The position numbers and the translations under genes were made by a program. A stretch of DNA of 64,000 bases. Origin: Oscillospiraceae bacterium (GTDB lineage Bacteria; Bacillota; Clostridia; Oscillospirales; Acutalibacteraceae). Where the stretch lies: positions 38,282 through 102,281 of the forward strand of contig SVPH01000005.1 of NCBI GenBank assembly GCA_015065965.1. The letters are read 5' to 3'. This document shows positions 1 to 8,431 of the stretch, piece by piece. The notes under the pieces are model-generated. The model was not told the DNA's origin. It did not search any database and saw only the letters and a program-made list of their open reading frames with translations. Numbering within the stretch: position 1 is the stretch's first letter; each line of letters opens with the position of its first letter.

Positions 1-67
1 GTTTTATAATAACATTAATATGGGTTTGTGTAGAATTCAAAGCAAACCTATTAATAAGGAGAAACAT

Positions 68-1033
68 ATGGGTAAATATCAGGTTTCACTTGAAAAGGTT
101 GTTAATGACCTTTCGTTTCAAGTGATTTACACTCCAAAAGATATCGCAGATATTTATATCTCTGCGCAGGATGTTAACCGCCCCGGTCTTATTCTTACCG
201 GCTTTGAGGAATACTTTGATCCCGAGCGTATTCAGTTTTTTGGTTTGACCGAACTTGAATATTTCAAAAGTCTTGATAAAGAAAGATTTTTGGATTGTCT
301 TGAAAGATTTTTTTCTAAGCGTCCTGCTGCAATTGTTGTAACAAGAGATTTGAAATGCAGCAAAAGATTTCTCAGTTTTGCTGAAAAATATGAAGTTCCT
401 GTTCTCGGCTCATCTGAGTCAACATCAGGTTGTATGTCTGCAACTATTTCATATCTCGGTGTTGAACTTGCTCAAAGAATAACCCGCCACGGCGTTCTTG
501 TTGAAGTTTACGGTGAAGGCGTTCTAATCTTGGGTGACAGCGGTGTCGGTAAAAGCGAAACTGCCCTTGAACTTATCAAGAGAGGTCACAGACTCATTGC
601 CGATGATGCAGTTGAAATCAGAAGAGTTTCAAACAAAACGCTTGTCGGTTCCGCACCGGATAACATCCGTCACTTTATTGAACTTCGCGGCGTAGGCGTT
701 CTTAATGCAAGACGTCTTTTCGGTATGGGTGCAGTTAAAATGACTGAAAAGGTTGATATGGTAGTTCAACTTGAACCTTGGGACAGTGAAAAGGTATATG
801 ACAGACTTGGACTTGAAAATGAGTATACTGAAATTCTTGATATCAAGGTGCCTGTAACAACCGTTCCGGTAAAGCCCGGCAGAAACCTTTCAATCATTAT
901 TGAAGCGGCGGCTATGAATAACAGGCAGAAAAAGATGGGTTATAATGCAGCCAGAGAACTTCTTCACAGTCTTGGAATGACTGAAGATATCATTCCTGCC
1001 AAGAAAGAACTTGAATTCTGGCACAATTTTTAA
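68..1033 (+). CDS. hprK: HPr kinase/phosphorylase
   Basis: Bifunctional enzyme that phosphorylates HPr on Ser46 and removes that phosphate, the sensor of carbon catabolite control in Firmicutes. Seen: a P-loop GDSGVGKS at about residues 156-163, the family stretch LIADDAVEI just after it, and the C-terminal signature region around ELRGVGVLN. Length 321 aa is normal for the family. The start at 68 is chosen over an upstream in-frame ATG at 20 because AAGGAG lies 6 nt before it. It heads a run of plus-strand genes; a TATAAT at 5-10 could be its -10 element but any -35 lies outside the window. Confidence 0.96.
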   Translation: MGKYQVSLEKVVNDLSFQVIYTPKDIADIYISAQDVNRPGLILTGFEEYFDPERIQFFGLTELEYFKSLDKERFLDCLERFFSKRPAAIVVTRDLKCSKRFLSFAEKYEVPVLGSSESTSGCMSATISYLGVELAQRITRHGVLVEVYGEGVLILGDSGVGKSETALELIKRGHRLIADDAVEIRRVSNKTLVGSAPDNIRHFIELRGVGVLNARRLFGMGAVKMTEKVDMVVQLEPWDSEKVYDRLGLENEYTEILDIKVPVTTVPVKPGRNLSIIIEAAAMNNRQKKMGYNAARELLHSLGMTEDIIPAKKELEFWHNF

Positions 1034-1067
1034 TAATAAATGATAAATTTACTTTGGAGGTAATAAT

Positions 1068-2015
1068 ATGTATAGAATCGGCGTTGATCTTGGCGGAACA
1101 AACATTGCGGTAGGTGTTGTAACCGAAGACATGAAAATAATCGGCAGGGGAAAAGTTAAAACAAAGTGCCCCAGACCTGCAGCAGAAATTTTTGATGATA
1201 TCAAAGTTGCTGTTGATATGGCAATTAAAGATGCAGGTATCACAATGGATGATGTTTCATCAGTCGGTGTAGGAACTCCCGGTTCCGTTAACAAAGAAAA
1301 TGGTTATATTGAATTTGCAAATAACCTTGATTTTAATCAGGTTCCCGCAAAAGAAATGCTTGAGGAAAGACTGGGTAAAACCGTTTATCTTGATAATGAT
1401 GCAAACTGTGCTGCTCTCGGTGAAGCAATTGCAGGTGTTGGTAAAGGCGTTGGCAACTTTGTTGCTGTTACTCTTGGTACAGGTGTTGGCAGCGGTATCA
1501 TTGTTAACGGCAAAATCGTAAGCGGTGTTAACTATGCAGGTGGTGAGATGGGTCACACTGTTATTATGGTTAACGGTAAGCAGTGTAATTGCGGCAGAAA
1601 AGGCTGTTGGGAACAGTATGCATCGGCTACTGCTCTTATTTCTCAGACTAAAGAAGCAATGCTTAATAATAAAGACAGCAAAATGTGGCAACTTACAAAC
1701 GGCAGCATTGATAATGTAAGCGGCAGAACTGCTTTTGATGCAATGCGTCTTGGTGATGAAGTGGCAAAAGAGGTTTGCGATAACTATATTTATTATGTTT
1801 CTGTTGGCATTATTAATATTATTAATACTTTCCAGCCTGAGTTTGTTTGTATCGGCGGCGGCGTAAGTCACGAGGGCGATACTATTCTTAACCCTATCAG
1901 AAAACATGTTGAAAACGAAAAATACAGCATTCATGCAACCAAACAGACAAAGGTTGTTGCAGCCGAACTCGGTAATGATGCAGGTATATTCGGTGCTGCG
2001 CTTCTTAATGAATAA
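1068..2015 (+). CDS. ROK family glucokinase
   Basis: Sugar kinase of the ROK family, most likely ATP-dependent glucokinase feeding glycolysis. Seen: the N-terminal phosphate-binding motif DLGGTNIAVG, the catalytic DNDANCAALGE segment, and the ROK zinc motif CNCGRKGCWEQY. Length 315 aa fits. A GGAGG lies 8 nt before the ATG. It sits 34 bp after hprK and just before murB, so it probably shares their transcript. Placing a glucose kinase next to the HPr kinase is functionally sensible but not a universal arrangement. Substrate (glucose, mannose or N-acetylmannosamine) cannot be settled from sequence alone. Confidence 0.9.
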   Translation: MYRIGVDLGGTNIAVGVVTEDMKIIGRGKVKTKCPRPAAEIFDDIKVAVDMAIKDAGITMDDVSSVGVGTPGSVNKENGYIEFANNLDFNQVPAKEMLEERLGKTVYLDNDANCAALGEAIAGVGKGVGNFVAVTLGTGVGSGIIVNGKIVSGVNYAGGEMGHTVIMVNGKQCNCGRKGCWEQYASATALISQTKEAMLNNKDSKMWQLTNGSIDNVSGRTAFDAMRLGDEVAKEVCDNYIYYVSVGIINIINTFQPEFVCIGGGVSHEGDTILNPIRKHVENEKYSIHATKQTKVVAAELGNDAGIFGAALLNE

Positions 2016-2031
2016 TTTTACGGAGGAAATT

Positions 2032-2949
2032 ATGGACTCATATAGAAATCTTATTAATCTTTGCACGGAAATCAAATGCGATTATTTGACCGAAGCATTA
2101 TTAAAAGACTATACGAGTTTTAAAATTGGCGGAAAAGTCGATATTATGGTTTTCCCTGAAAGTGAAGAAAAACTTTCTGCAATTGTTTCTTGTGTCAGTA
2201 GAGAGGATAAAAATCTCCTGGTTATCGGCAAAGGCAGCAACATGCTTGCGGATGATGAGGGGTTCAGGGGTGTTGTAATTAACACATGCCGGATGGATAA
2301 AATTGAACTTTTGGATGAAACAACGATCATTTGTCAAAGCGGTGCACCGCTTTCAAGATTGTGCCGCTTTGCTCTTGATAATTCATTGACGGGTCTTGAA
2401 TTTGCTTTTGGTATTCCCGGCACTGCAGGCGGAGCGGCTTATATGAACGCTGGTGCATACGGCGGCGAAATGAAAGATGTTCTTGTTTCTTGCAGCCATA
2501 TTCAGCCCGACGGCTCAACATCGTCATTTTCTGATGATGAATTGGAACTCGGATACCGTCACAGTGTTTATTCTGACACTAAGAATATTATTACGTCTCT
2601 TACGATTAAACTTTCAAAAGGAGATAAGACAGATATCAAAGCCAGAATGGATGAACTAATGGCAAAGCGCAAGGAAAAACAGCCTCTTGAATATCCAAGC
2701 GCAGGAAGCACATTTAAGCGTCCTGAAGGATATTTTGCAGGCGCTCTTATTGAACAGTGCGGGCTTAAGGGTTACACTTCTGGCGGTGCGCAGGTAAGTG
2801 AAAAACATGCGGGTTTTGTTATTAACATTGGTGGTGCAACTGCGGATGATGTTAAGGCGGTTATTGAGCATTGCAAAAAAACAGTGTATGATACAACAGG
2901 TGTTTTACTTGAACCTGAGGTTAAAATTTTAAAGCAGGAGGAGATTTGA
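2032..2949 (+). CDS. murB: UDP-N-acetylenolpyruvoylglucosamine reductase
   Basis: FAD-dependent reductase that completes UDP-MurNAc synthesis in the cytoplasm. Seen: FAD-binding elements KGSNML and GIPGTAGGAAYMNAGAYGGE, and the catalytic serine segment PSAGSTFKRP. Length 305 aa from the chosen start fits the type II Firmicute enzyme. The start at 2032 is preferred over an in-frame ATG at 1906, which would overlap the ROK gene, because CGGAGG precedes it. It is followed immediately by whiA. In most Clostridia rapZ and yvcK lie between murB and whiA; both are absent here. Confidence 0.96.
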   Translation: MDSYRNLINLCTEIKCDYLTEALLKDYTSFKIGGKVDIMVFPESEEKLSAIVSCVSREDKNLLVIGKGSNMLADDEGFRGVVINTCRMDKIELLDETTIICQSGAPLSRLCRFALDNSLTGLEFAFGIPGTAGGAAYMNAGAYGGEMKDVLVSCSHIQPDGSTSSFSDDELELGYRHSVYSDTKNIITSLTIKLSKGDKTDIKARMDELMAKRKEKQPLEYPSAGSTFKRPEGYFAGALIEQCGLKGYTSGGAQVSEKHAGFVINIGGATADDVKAVIEHCKKTVYDTTGVLLEPEVKILKQEEI

Positions 2950-3849
2950 TTGTCATTCTCATCTGATGTAAAAAGTGAAATTTCAAAAATAGAAAATCTT
3001 TCTTCCTGTTGTTTTCACGCACAAGTCTACGGGCTTGTGCTTTTTGCTCATTTCTCAAAATATAATTTTTCAATTACAACAGAGAATAATGATGTTTTTG
3101 AATTGTATTTATCTTATTTAAGAGATTATTGTGACTCTGAGCCTGTTATCAGCGAAAACGGTACAAAGAAAATGACGGCATATCTCAGAACCGATAAAGA
3201 AAAAGAAAAGGTATTTGATAAGTTTGGACACGCTCTTAATGAAACAACTTTGCGTATAAACAGAGCAAATATTTCGGATGAGTGTTGCGCAGGAGCATTT
3301 TTAAGGGGAGCATTTCTTTCGTGCGGAACAGTTACTGCACCTGAAAAAGGTTATCACCTTGAATTTGTTGTTCCGTTTAAGCGTCTTTGCACGGATATGA
3401 TAAAATTTATGGATGAACTTAATTTAAATCCTAAATATATTGTCAGAAAAGGTAATCATGTTATCTATTTTAAAGATAGTGAGAGCATTGAAGATATTCT
3501 TGCAATTATCGGTGCACAGGATGCATCGTTGTACGTTATGGGCATAAAAATAGAAAAAGATGTCAAAAATAAGGTGAACAGAAAACTTAATTTTGAAATG
3601 TCCAATATAAGTAAAACAGTAGATGCTGCTAACATTCAAATTGAGGCTATTGAATATATAGAGAGCAGAATGGGTATATCGTCATTACCCGATAATCTTC
3701 AGGCAATTGCACATATCCGTCTTGAACATCAGGAAGCAAGCCTGAGCGAACTCGGAAAACTTTTGGACGAGCCTATTTCTCGCTCAGGAATAAATCACAG
3801 ACTGAACAGAATAGTCAGTATTGCTGAGAAAATGAAGAACGGTGAATAA
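2950..3849 (+). CDS. whiA: DNA-binding protein WhiA
   Basis: WhiA combines an N-terminal LAGLIDADG-like fold with a C-terminal helix-turn-helix and in Firmicutes affects cell division and chromosome segregation. Seen: 299 aa, the region CCAGAFLRGAFLSCGTV typical of the LAGLIDADG part, and the C-terminal DNA-binding end with SLSELGKLLDEPISRSGINHRL. Translation starts at TTG (2950), directly after the murB stop, with AGGAGG about 7 nt upstream. It is followed 2 bp later by dnaE. The order hprK-murB-whiA is conserved in Firmicutes, which supports the call. Confidence 0.95.
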   Translation: MSFSSDVKSEISKIENLSSCCFHAQVYGLVLFAHFSKYNFSITTENNDVFELYLSYLRDYCDSEPVISENGTKKMTAYLRTDKEKEKVFDKFGHALNETTLRINRANISDECCAGAFLRGAFLSCGTVTAPEKGYHLEFVVPFKRLCTDMIKFMDELNLNPKYIVRKGNHVIYFKDSESIEDILAIIGAQDASLYVMGIKIEKDVKNKVNRKLNFEMSNISKTVDAANIQIEAIEYIESRMGISSLPDNLQAIAHIRLEHQEASLSELGKLLDEPISRSGINHRLNRIVSIAEKMKNGE

Positions 3850-3851
3850 TA

Positions 3852-6800
3852 ATGTCTTTTACTCACTTGCATGTACATAGTGAATACAGTTTGCTTGACG
3901 GAGCATGCAGAATTGAGCCTATGCTTGATAAAATCAAGAGCATGGGGCAGACTTCTGTTGCCATAACAGACCACGGTGTTATGTACGGTGTTATAGATTT
4001 TTATAAAGCCGCATTAAAAAAAGGAATAAAACCTGTTATCGGCTGCGAGGTTTATGTTGCTCCGAGGTCAAGGTTTGATAAAGTTCACGGAATAGACAGC
4101 GAGAGATATCATCTTGTTCTTCTTTGTGAGAATAATGAAGGTTATAAAAATCTTATTAAATTGGTTTCCGAAGGATGGGTAAACGGATTTTACACAAAAC
4201 CGAGAGTTGATAAGGACATACTCGAAAAATATCATGACGGTCTAATTGCGCTTTCAGGTTGCCTTGCCGGTGAAGTTGCAAGGGCTTTGCAGCGTAATGA
4301 TTATGATGAAGCGAAAAATGTTGCTGAATGGTATAAAGAAACTTTCGGAGAAAATAACTATTTTCTTGAAATTCAGAATCACGGGCTTGATGTACAACTT
4401 CAGATTAATCCGGACATCATTAAACTTTCAAGAGAACTTAATATTCCTTTGGTTGCCACAAATGATGCTCATTATGTTGAAAAAGATGATGCAAAAATGC
4501 AGCAGGTTCTTATTTGTATTCAGACGAACCATACTGTAGGTGAGGATACGGGTCTTGAATTCAGCACACAGGAGTTTTATCTTAAAAGCGAATATGAGAT
4601 GCTTGAAGCGTTTCCGCAATGCCCTGAGGCTGTTGAAAACACAGCCAAAATTGCGGAAAGATGTAATGTTGATTTTGAATTCGGCAAAACAAAACTTCCG
4701 CATTTTGATGTTCCTGCAGGATATGAGCATTTTGAATGGTTTTCTCTTCTTTGCAGAAAAGGGCTTGTTGAACGCTATGGTGATAATCCGCCCAAAGAGT
4801 ATGTGGACAGGCTCAATTATGAACTCGATGTAATTAACAGAATGGGTTATGTTGACTATTATCTTATAGTCCATGACTTTATTAAACATGCAAAAGATAT
4901 GGGTATTCCCGTAGGACCGGGAAGAGGTTCGGGTGCAGCAAGCATATGTGCTTATTGCATTGGCATAACCGGAATTGATCCTATGAAATATAACCTTCTT
5001 TTTGAAAGGTTTCTCAATCCTGAAAGAGTCAGTATGCCTGACTTTGATGTTGATTTCTGCTTTGAAAGACGCGGAGAAGTTATAGATTACGTAATCGAAA
5101 AATACGGAGCGGATCATGTTGCCCAAATAGTAACATTCGGTACTCTTGCGGCTAAGGCGGCTATTCGTGATGTCGGACGTGCTCTTGGTGTGCCTTATTC
5201 GGTTGTGGATAATATTTCAAAGCAAGTTCCCAACGAACTGAATATAACAATTGACAGAGCGTTGAAACGCTCTTCTGATTTTAAAGCACTTTATGAAAGC
5301 AGCGATGAAATAAAAGAACTTGTAGATATGGCCCGCAAGGTTGAAGGAATGCCGCGCCACGCATCAACACATGCGGCCGGTGTAGTTATAACCCATGACC
5401 CTGTTGAGTCATATGTTCCGCTTGCCAGAAATGATGAAGCAATTGTAACAGAATTTCCGATGACAACGCTTGAAGAACTCGGACTTCTTAAGATGGATTT
5501 TCTTGGGTTAAGAACTTTAACTGTTATCAGTTCTGCAGAAAAGATGATAAAACAGAAAGATCCTTGTTTCAGTATAGATAAAATTGATATTGAGGATAAA
5601 GCCGTTTTTGAAATGATGTGTTCTGCTCAGACAGAAGGTGTATTTCAATTTGAATCTGCCGGAATGAGAGCGGTTCTTTCTCAACTCAAGCCTGAAAGCC
5701 TTGAGGATTTGATTGCGGTTATTTCGCTTTACAGACCCGGACCGATGGATTCGATTCCGACATATATTGAAAACCGCCACAATCCGGATAAAATAAGATA
5801 TAAAGTACCTCAACTTAAAAGTATTCTTGATGTTACCTACGGATGTATGGTTTATCAGGAGCAGGTTATGCAGATTTGCCGTGAACTTGCCGGTTATTCA
5901 TACGGCAGAGCAGATATAGTACGCCGTGCAATGAGTAAAAAGAAATATGATGTTATGCTCAAAGAACGCGAGAATTTTGTTTACGGCATAGTTGATGAAA
6001 ACGGCAGTGTTATCTGTGATGGTGCAGTAAGGCGCGGAATTGATGAAAAGATTGCCAATGAAATATTTGATGAAATGATGTCTTTTGCTTCGTATGCATT
6101 TAATAAGGCGCATGCTGCTGCCTATGCATATGTTGCTTATCAGACTGCATGGCTTAAATGTCATTATCCTTGTGAATTCCTTGCAGCATTGCTGACAAGT
6201 TTTCTTGATAATTCCGGTAAAGTTGTTCAGTATATAAATGAATGCGCAAGGCTCGGGATTAAAATTCTTCCTCCGCATGTTAACCAAAGTTCGGAGTCAT
6301 TTGAAGTTTCAAACGGTAATATTCATTTCAGTCTTCTTGCCGTTAAAAATCTTGGCAGAAACTTCATCAAAAGGATGGTTGAAGAAAGATCGAATAACGG
6401 AAACTTCACAGATTTTTATGATTTTTGCCGACGCATGTACGGGAAAGATTTTAATCGAAGAGCAATTGAGAGTCTGATTAAATGCGGTGCTTTTGACGGT
6501 ATGGGCGCAAACCGCAGGCAGATGTATAGTGTAATTGACAATATTATAGAGGATTTGGATAATTCTAAAAGAAGGAATGTTGACGGACAACTTGGTTTCG
6601 GTGATTTGATGAATGCAAGTGAAGAAACACAGGACACCTTTGTTCCATCTTTTAATTATCCTGAGTATGAGGAGTTTTCTCAGGAAATTCTTTTGAAATA
6701 TGAAAAAGAAGTTGCTGGCATGTATCTCTCAGGTCATCCTATGTCAAAATACAAAAATATTTCGGATACTCTTAAATGTGCAAAAATATCAGATATTTTA

Positions 6801-7343
6801 AATGAAGAATCAATTTATAAAGATAACGAGAGAGTAGTTATTCTTGGTATGGTTGGTTCAGTAAAAAAGAAAATCACAAAAAAAGATTCTACAATGGCTT
6901 TTCTTTCGTTTGAGGATACACATGGCAGCATAGAGGTTATTGTATTCCCGAAAACATTGATGGAAAATCCGACAATGTTCTATGAGGGAAATATAATTTT
7001 GCTGCACGGAAGAGTAAGTATGCACGAGGATGAGGATACCAAAATTGTTTGCGAATTTGTTGAGCCTTGTCCTAGTGATGTTACATTGTCTGACAAACAA
7101 AAAACCGAAAAGAAAAAGGCAAAAGGTCTTTTCTTAAGGTTTGATACGGCAGATTCTCCTCAGATAGAATATTGCCGCAGATTACTTGCGATTTTTGACG
7201 GTAACACACCTCTGTTTTATTTTTTTAGTAATACAAAAGAGTATAAAAGAAATCCAATTGGGCAGGGGATTGATGTTAATTCCGTGCTTCTCCGTGAACT
7301 TCGCAGGATTCTTGGTGAGCAAAATGTTATATATAATGATTAA
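3852..7343 (+). CDS. dnaE: DNA polymerase III subunit alpha (DnaE type)
   Basis: Replicative or lesion-tolerant C-family DNA polymerase. Seen: an N-terminal PHP domain beginning HLHVHSEYSLLDGA, the polymerase palm with PDFDVDF (aspartates at about 399 and 401), the motif GPGRGSGAAS just upstream, helix-hairpin-helix sequence near RRAIESLIKCGAFD, and a C-terminal OB-fold. The 1163 aa length fits DnaE rather than PolC, which carries an inserted exonuclease. No intein is present. It lies 2 bp after whiA. Neighbouring pfkA and pcrA match the usual clostridial order. Confidence 0.97.
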   Translation: MSFTHLHVHSEYSLLDGACRIEPMLDKIKSMGQTSVAITDHGVMYGVIDFYKAALKKGIKPVIGCEVYVAPRSRFDKVHGIDSERYHLVLLCENNEGYKNLIKLVSEGWVNGFYTKPRVDKDILEKYHDGLIALSGCLAGEVARALQRNDYDEAKNVAEWYKETFGENNYFLEIQNHGLDVQLQINPDIIKLSRELNIPLVATNDAHYVEKDDAKMQQVLICIQTNHTVGEDTGLEFSTQEFYLKSEYEMLEAFPQCPEAVENTAKIAERCNVDFEFGKTKLPHFDVPAGYEHFEWFSLLCRKGLVERYGDNPPKEYVDRLNYELDVINRMGYVDYYLIVHDFIKHAKDMGIPVGPGRGSGAASICAYCIGITGIDPMKYNLLFERFLNPERVSMPDFDVDFCFERRGEVIDYVIEKYGADHVAQIVTFGTLAAKAAIRDVGRALGVPYSVVDNISKQVPNELNITIDRALKRSSDFKALYESSDEIKELVDMARKVEGMPRHASTHAAGVVITHDPVESYVPLARNDEAIVTEFPMTTLEELGLLKMDFLGLRTLTVISSAEKMIKQKDPCFSIDKIDIEDKAVFEMMCSAQTEGVFQFESAGMRAVLSQLKPESLEDLIAVISLYRPGPMDSIPTYIENRHNPDKIRYKVPQLKSILDVTYGCMVYQEQVMQICRELAGYSYGRADIVRRAMSKKKYDVMLKERENFVYGIVDENGSVICDGAVRRGIDEKIANEIFDEMMSFASYAFNKAHAAAYAYVAYQTAWLKCHYPCEFLAALLTSFLDNSGKVVQYINECARLGIKILPPHVNQSSESFEVSNGNIHFSLLAVKNLGRNFIKRMVEERSNNGNFTDFYDFCRRMYGKDFNRRAIESLIKCGAFDGMGANRRQMYSVIDNIIEDLDNSKRRNVDGQLGFGDLMNASEETQDTFVPSFNYPEYEEFSQEILLKYEKEVAGMYLSGHPMSKYKNISDTLKCAKISDILNEESIYKDNERVVILGMVGSVKKKITKKDSTMAFLSFEDTHGSIEVIVFPKTLMENPTMFYEGNIILLHGRVSMHEDEDTKIVCEFVEPCPSDVTLSDKQKTEKKKAKGLFLRFDTADSPQIEYCRRLLAIFDGNTPLFYFFSNTKEYKRNPIGQGIDVNSVLLRELRRILGEQNVIYND

Positions 7344-7344
7344 A

Positions 7345-7380
7345 AACAAATAATATTATTGTTTTATTTAACTTTTTTAT
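7345..7380 (+). terminator. Possible weak terminator after dnaE
   Basis: An AT-rich imperfect hairpin (AACAA..TTGTT around TAATATTA) is followed by T-rich sequence before the pfkA promoter. It has no GC pairs to speak of, so it may only slow transcription. Confidence 0.3.
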
Positions 7381-7398
7381 CAAAAAATGTTTAATTCA

Positions 7399-7427
7399 TT
7401 GACATTGTGTAATAAAAAGTGTATTAT
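7399..7427 (+). promoter_or_regulatory. Promoter of pfkA
   Basis: TTGACA at 7399-7404 and TATTAT at 7422-7427 with a 17-bp spacer form a near-consensus housekeeping promoter 34 bp before the pfkA start. Confidence 0.85.
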
Positions 7428-7460
7428 ATTGGATGAACATTTTTAAGGAGAGTAGTTATT

Positions 7461-8423
7461 ATGAAGACAATCGGCGTTTTAACAAGCGGCGGCGATGCCC
7501 CCGGAATGAATGCTGCGGTGCGTGCAGTAGTCAGAACCGCATGTGAAAACGGAATAAAAGTTTACGGAATTAACAGAGGATATCAGGGCCTTATTGAAGG
7601 CGATCTTCGTGAACTTAATATCAGAAGTGTTTCAGATATAATCCACAGAGGCGGCACAATGCTTTATTCGGCAAGATGCAAAGCATTCAGAGAAGAATCA
7701 GGTATGCAGCAGGCTATTGATACTTGTAAAAAATTCGGTATTGAGGGTATTGTTGTAATTGGCGGCGACGGCTCTTTCAGAGGTGCACGCGATCTTTCTC
7801 TCAGAGGAATTCCGTGTATCGGTGTTCCCGGCACAATTGATAATGATATTGTAAGTTCAGATTATACAATCGGTTATGATACATGCCTTAACACTGTTAT
7901 GCAGATGGTTGACAGAGTCAGAGATACTGTTGAATCACACAGCCGCTGCATTGTTGTTGAAGTTATGGGTAACAGATGCGGTGACCTGACTCTTAATGCA
8001 GGTATTGCTGTTGGCGCAACCGCAATTGTTATTCCTGAAATCCAGTCTGATATTGAAAAGCATGTTATTGACAGAATCAGAAGGACTCAGAAAACTGATA
8101 AAAAACACTTTATTGTTATGGTTGCTGAGGGCATCGGCGGCGTTGAAGAACTCGCAAGAAAGATAGAAAAAGAGTGCGGTGTTGAATCAAGAGCAGTTAT
8201 TCTCGGTCATGTTCAGAGAGGCGGATCACCTACAGTTCGTGACAGAGTTGCTGCAAGTGTTATGGGTTATAAAGCAGTTCAACTTCTTATGGCCGGTATT
8301 GGTAACAGGGTTGTTGTTCAGAAGAATGACACGGTTATTGATTATGATATCTACGAGGCTCTTAACATGGATCGTTCTGTTAATAACGAACTTTATAAGA
8401 TTGCTCACGAAATTTCAATTTGA
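7461..8423 (+). CDS. pfkA: ATP-dependent 6-phosphofructokinase
   Basis: Commits fructose 6-phosphate to glycolysis by ATP phosphorylation. Seen: the N-terminal GGDAPGMNAAVR nucleotide-binding loop, GGDGSFRGA, and the catalytic segment PGTIDNDI. The 320 aa length matches bacterial ATP-PFK. It has its own strong promoter and an AAGGAG site. The stop overlaps the start region of pcrA, so the two are probably co-transcribed. The sequence GGDGS, with glycine before the serine, favours the ATP-dependent over the pyrophosphate-dependent form. Confidence 0.97.
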   Translation: MKTIGVLTSGGDAPGMNAAVRAVVRTACENGIKVYGINRGYQGLIEGDLRELNIRSVSDIIHRGGTMLYSARCKAFREESGMQQAIDTCKKFGIEGIVVIGGDGSFRGARDLSLRGIPCIGVPGTIDNDIVSSDYTIGYDTCLNTVMQMVDRVRDTVESHSRCIVVEVMGNRCGDLTLNAGIAVGATAIVIPEIQSDIEKHVIDRIRRTQKTDKKHFIVMVAEGIGGVEELARKIEKECGVESRAVILGHVQRGGSPTVRDRVAASVMGYKAVQLLMAGIGNRVVVQKNDTVIDYDIYEALNMDRSVNNELYKIAHEISI

Positions 8424-8431
8424 GGTATCAG

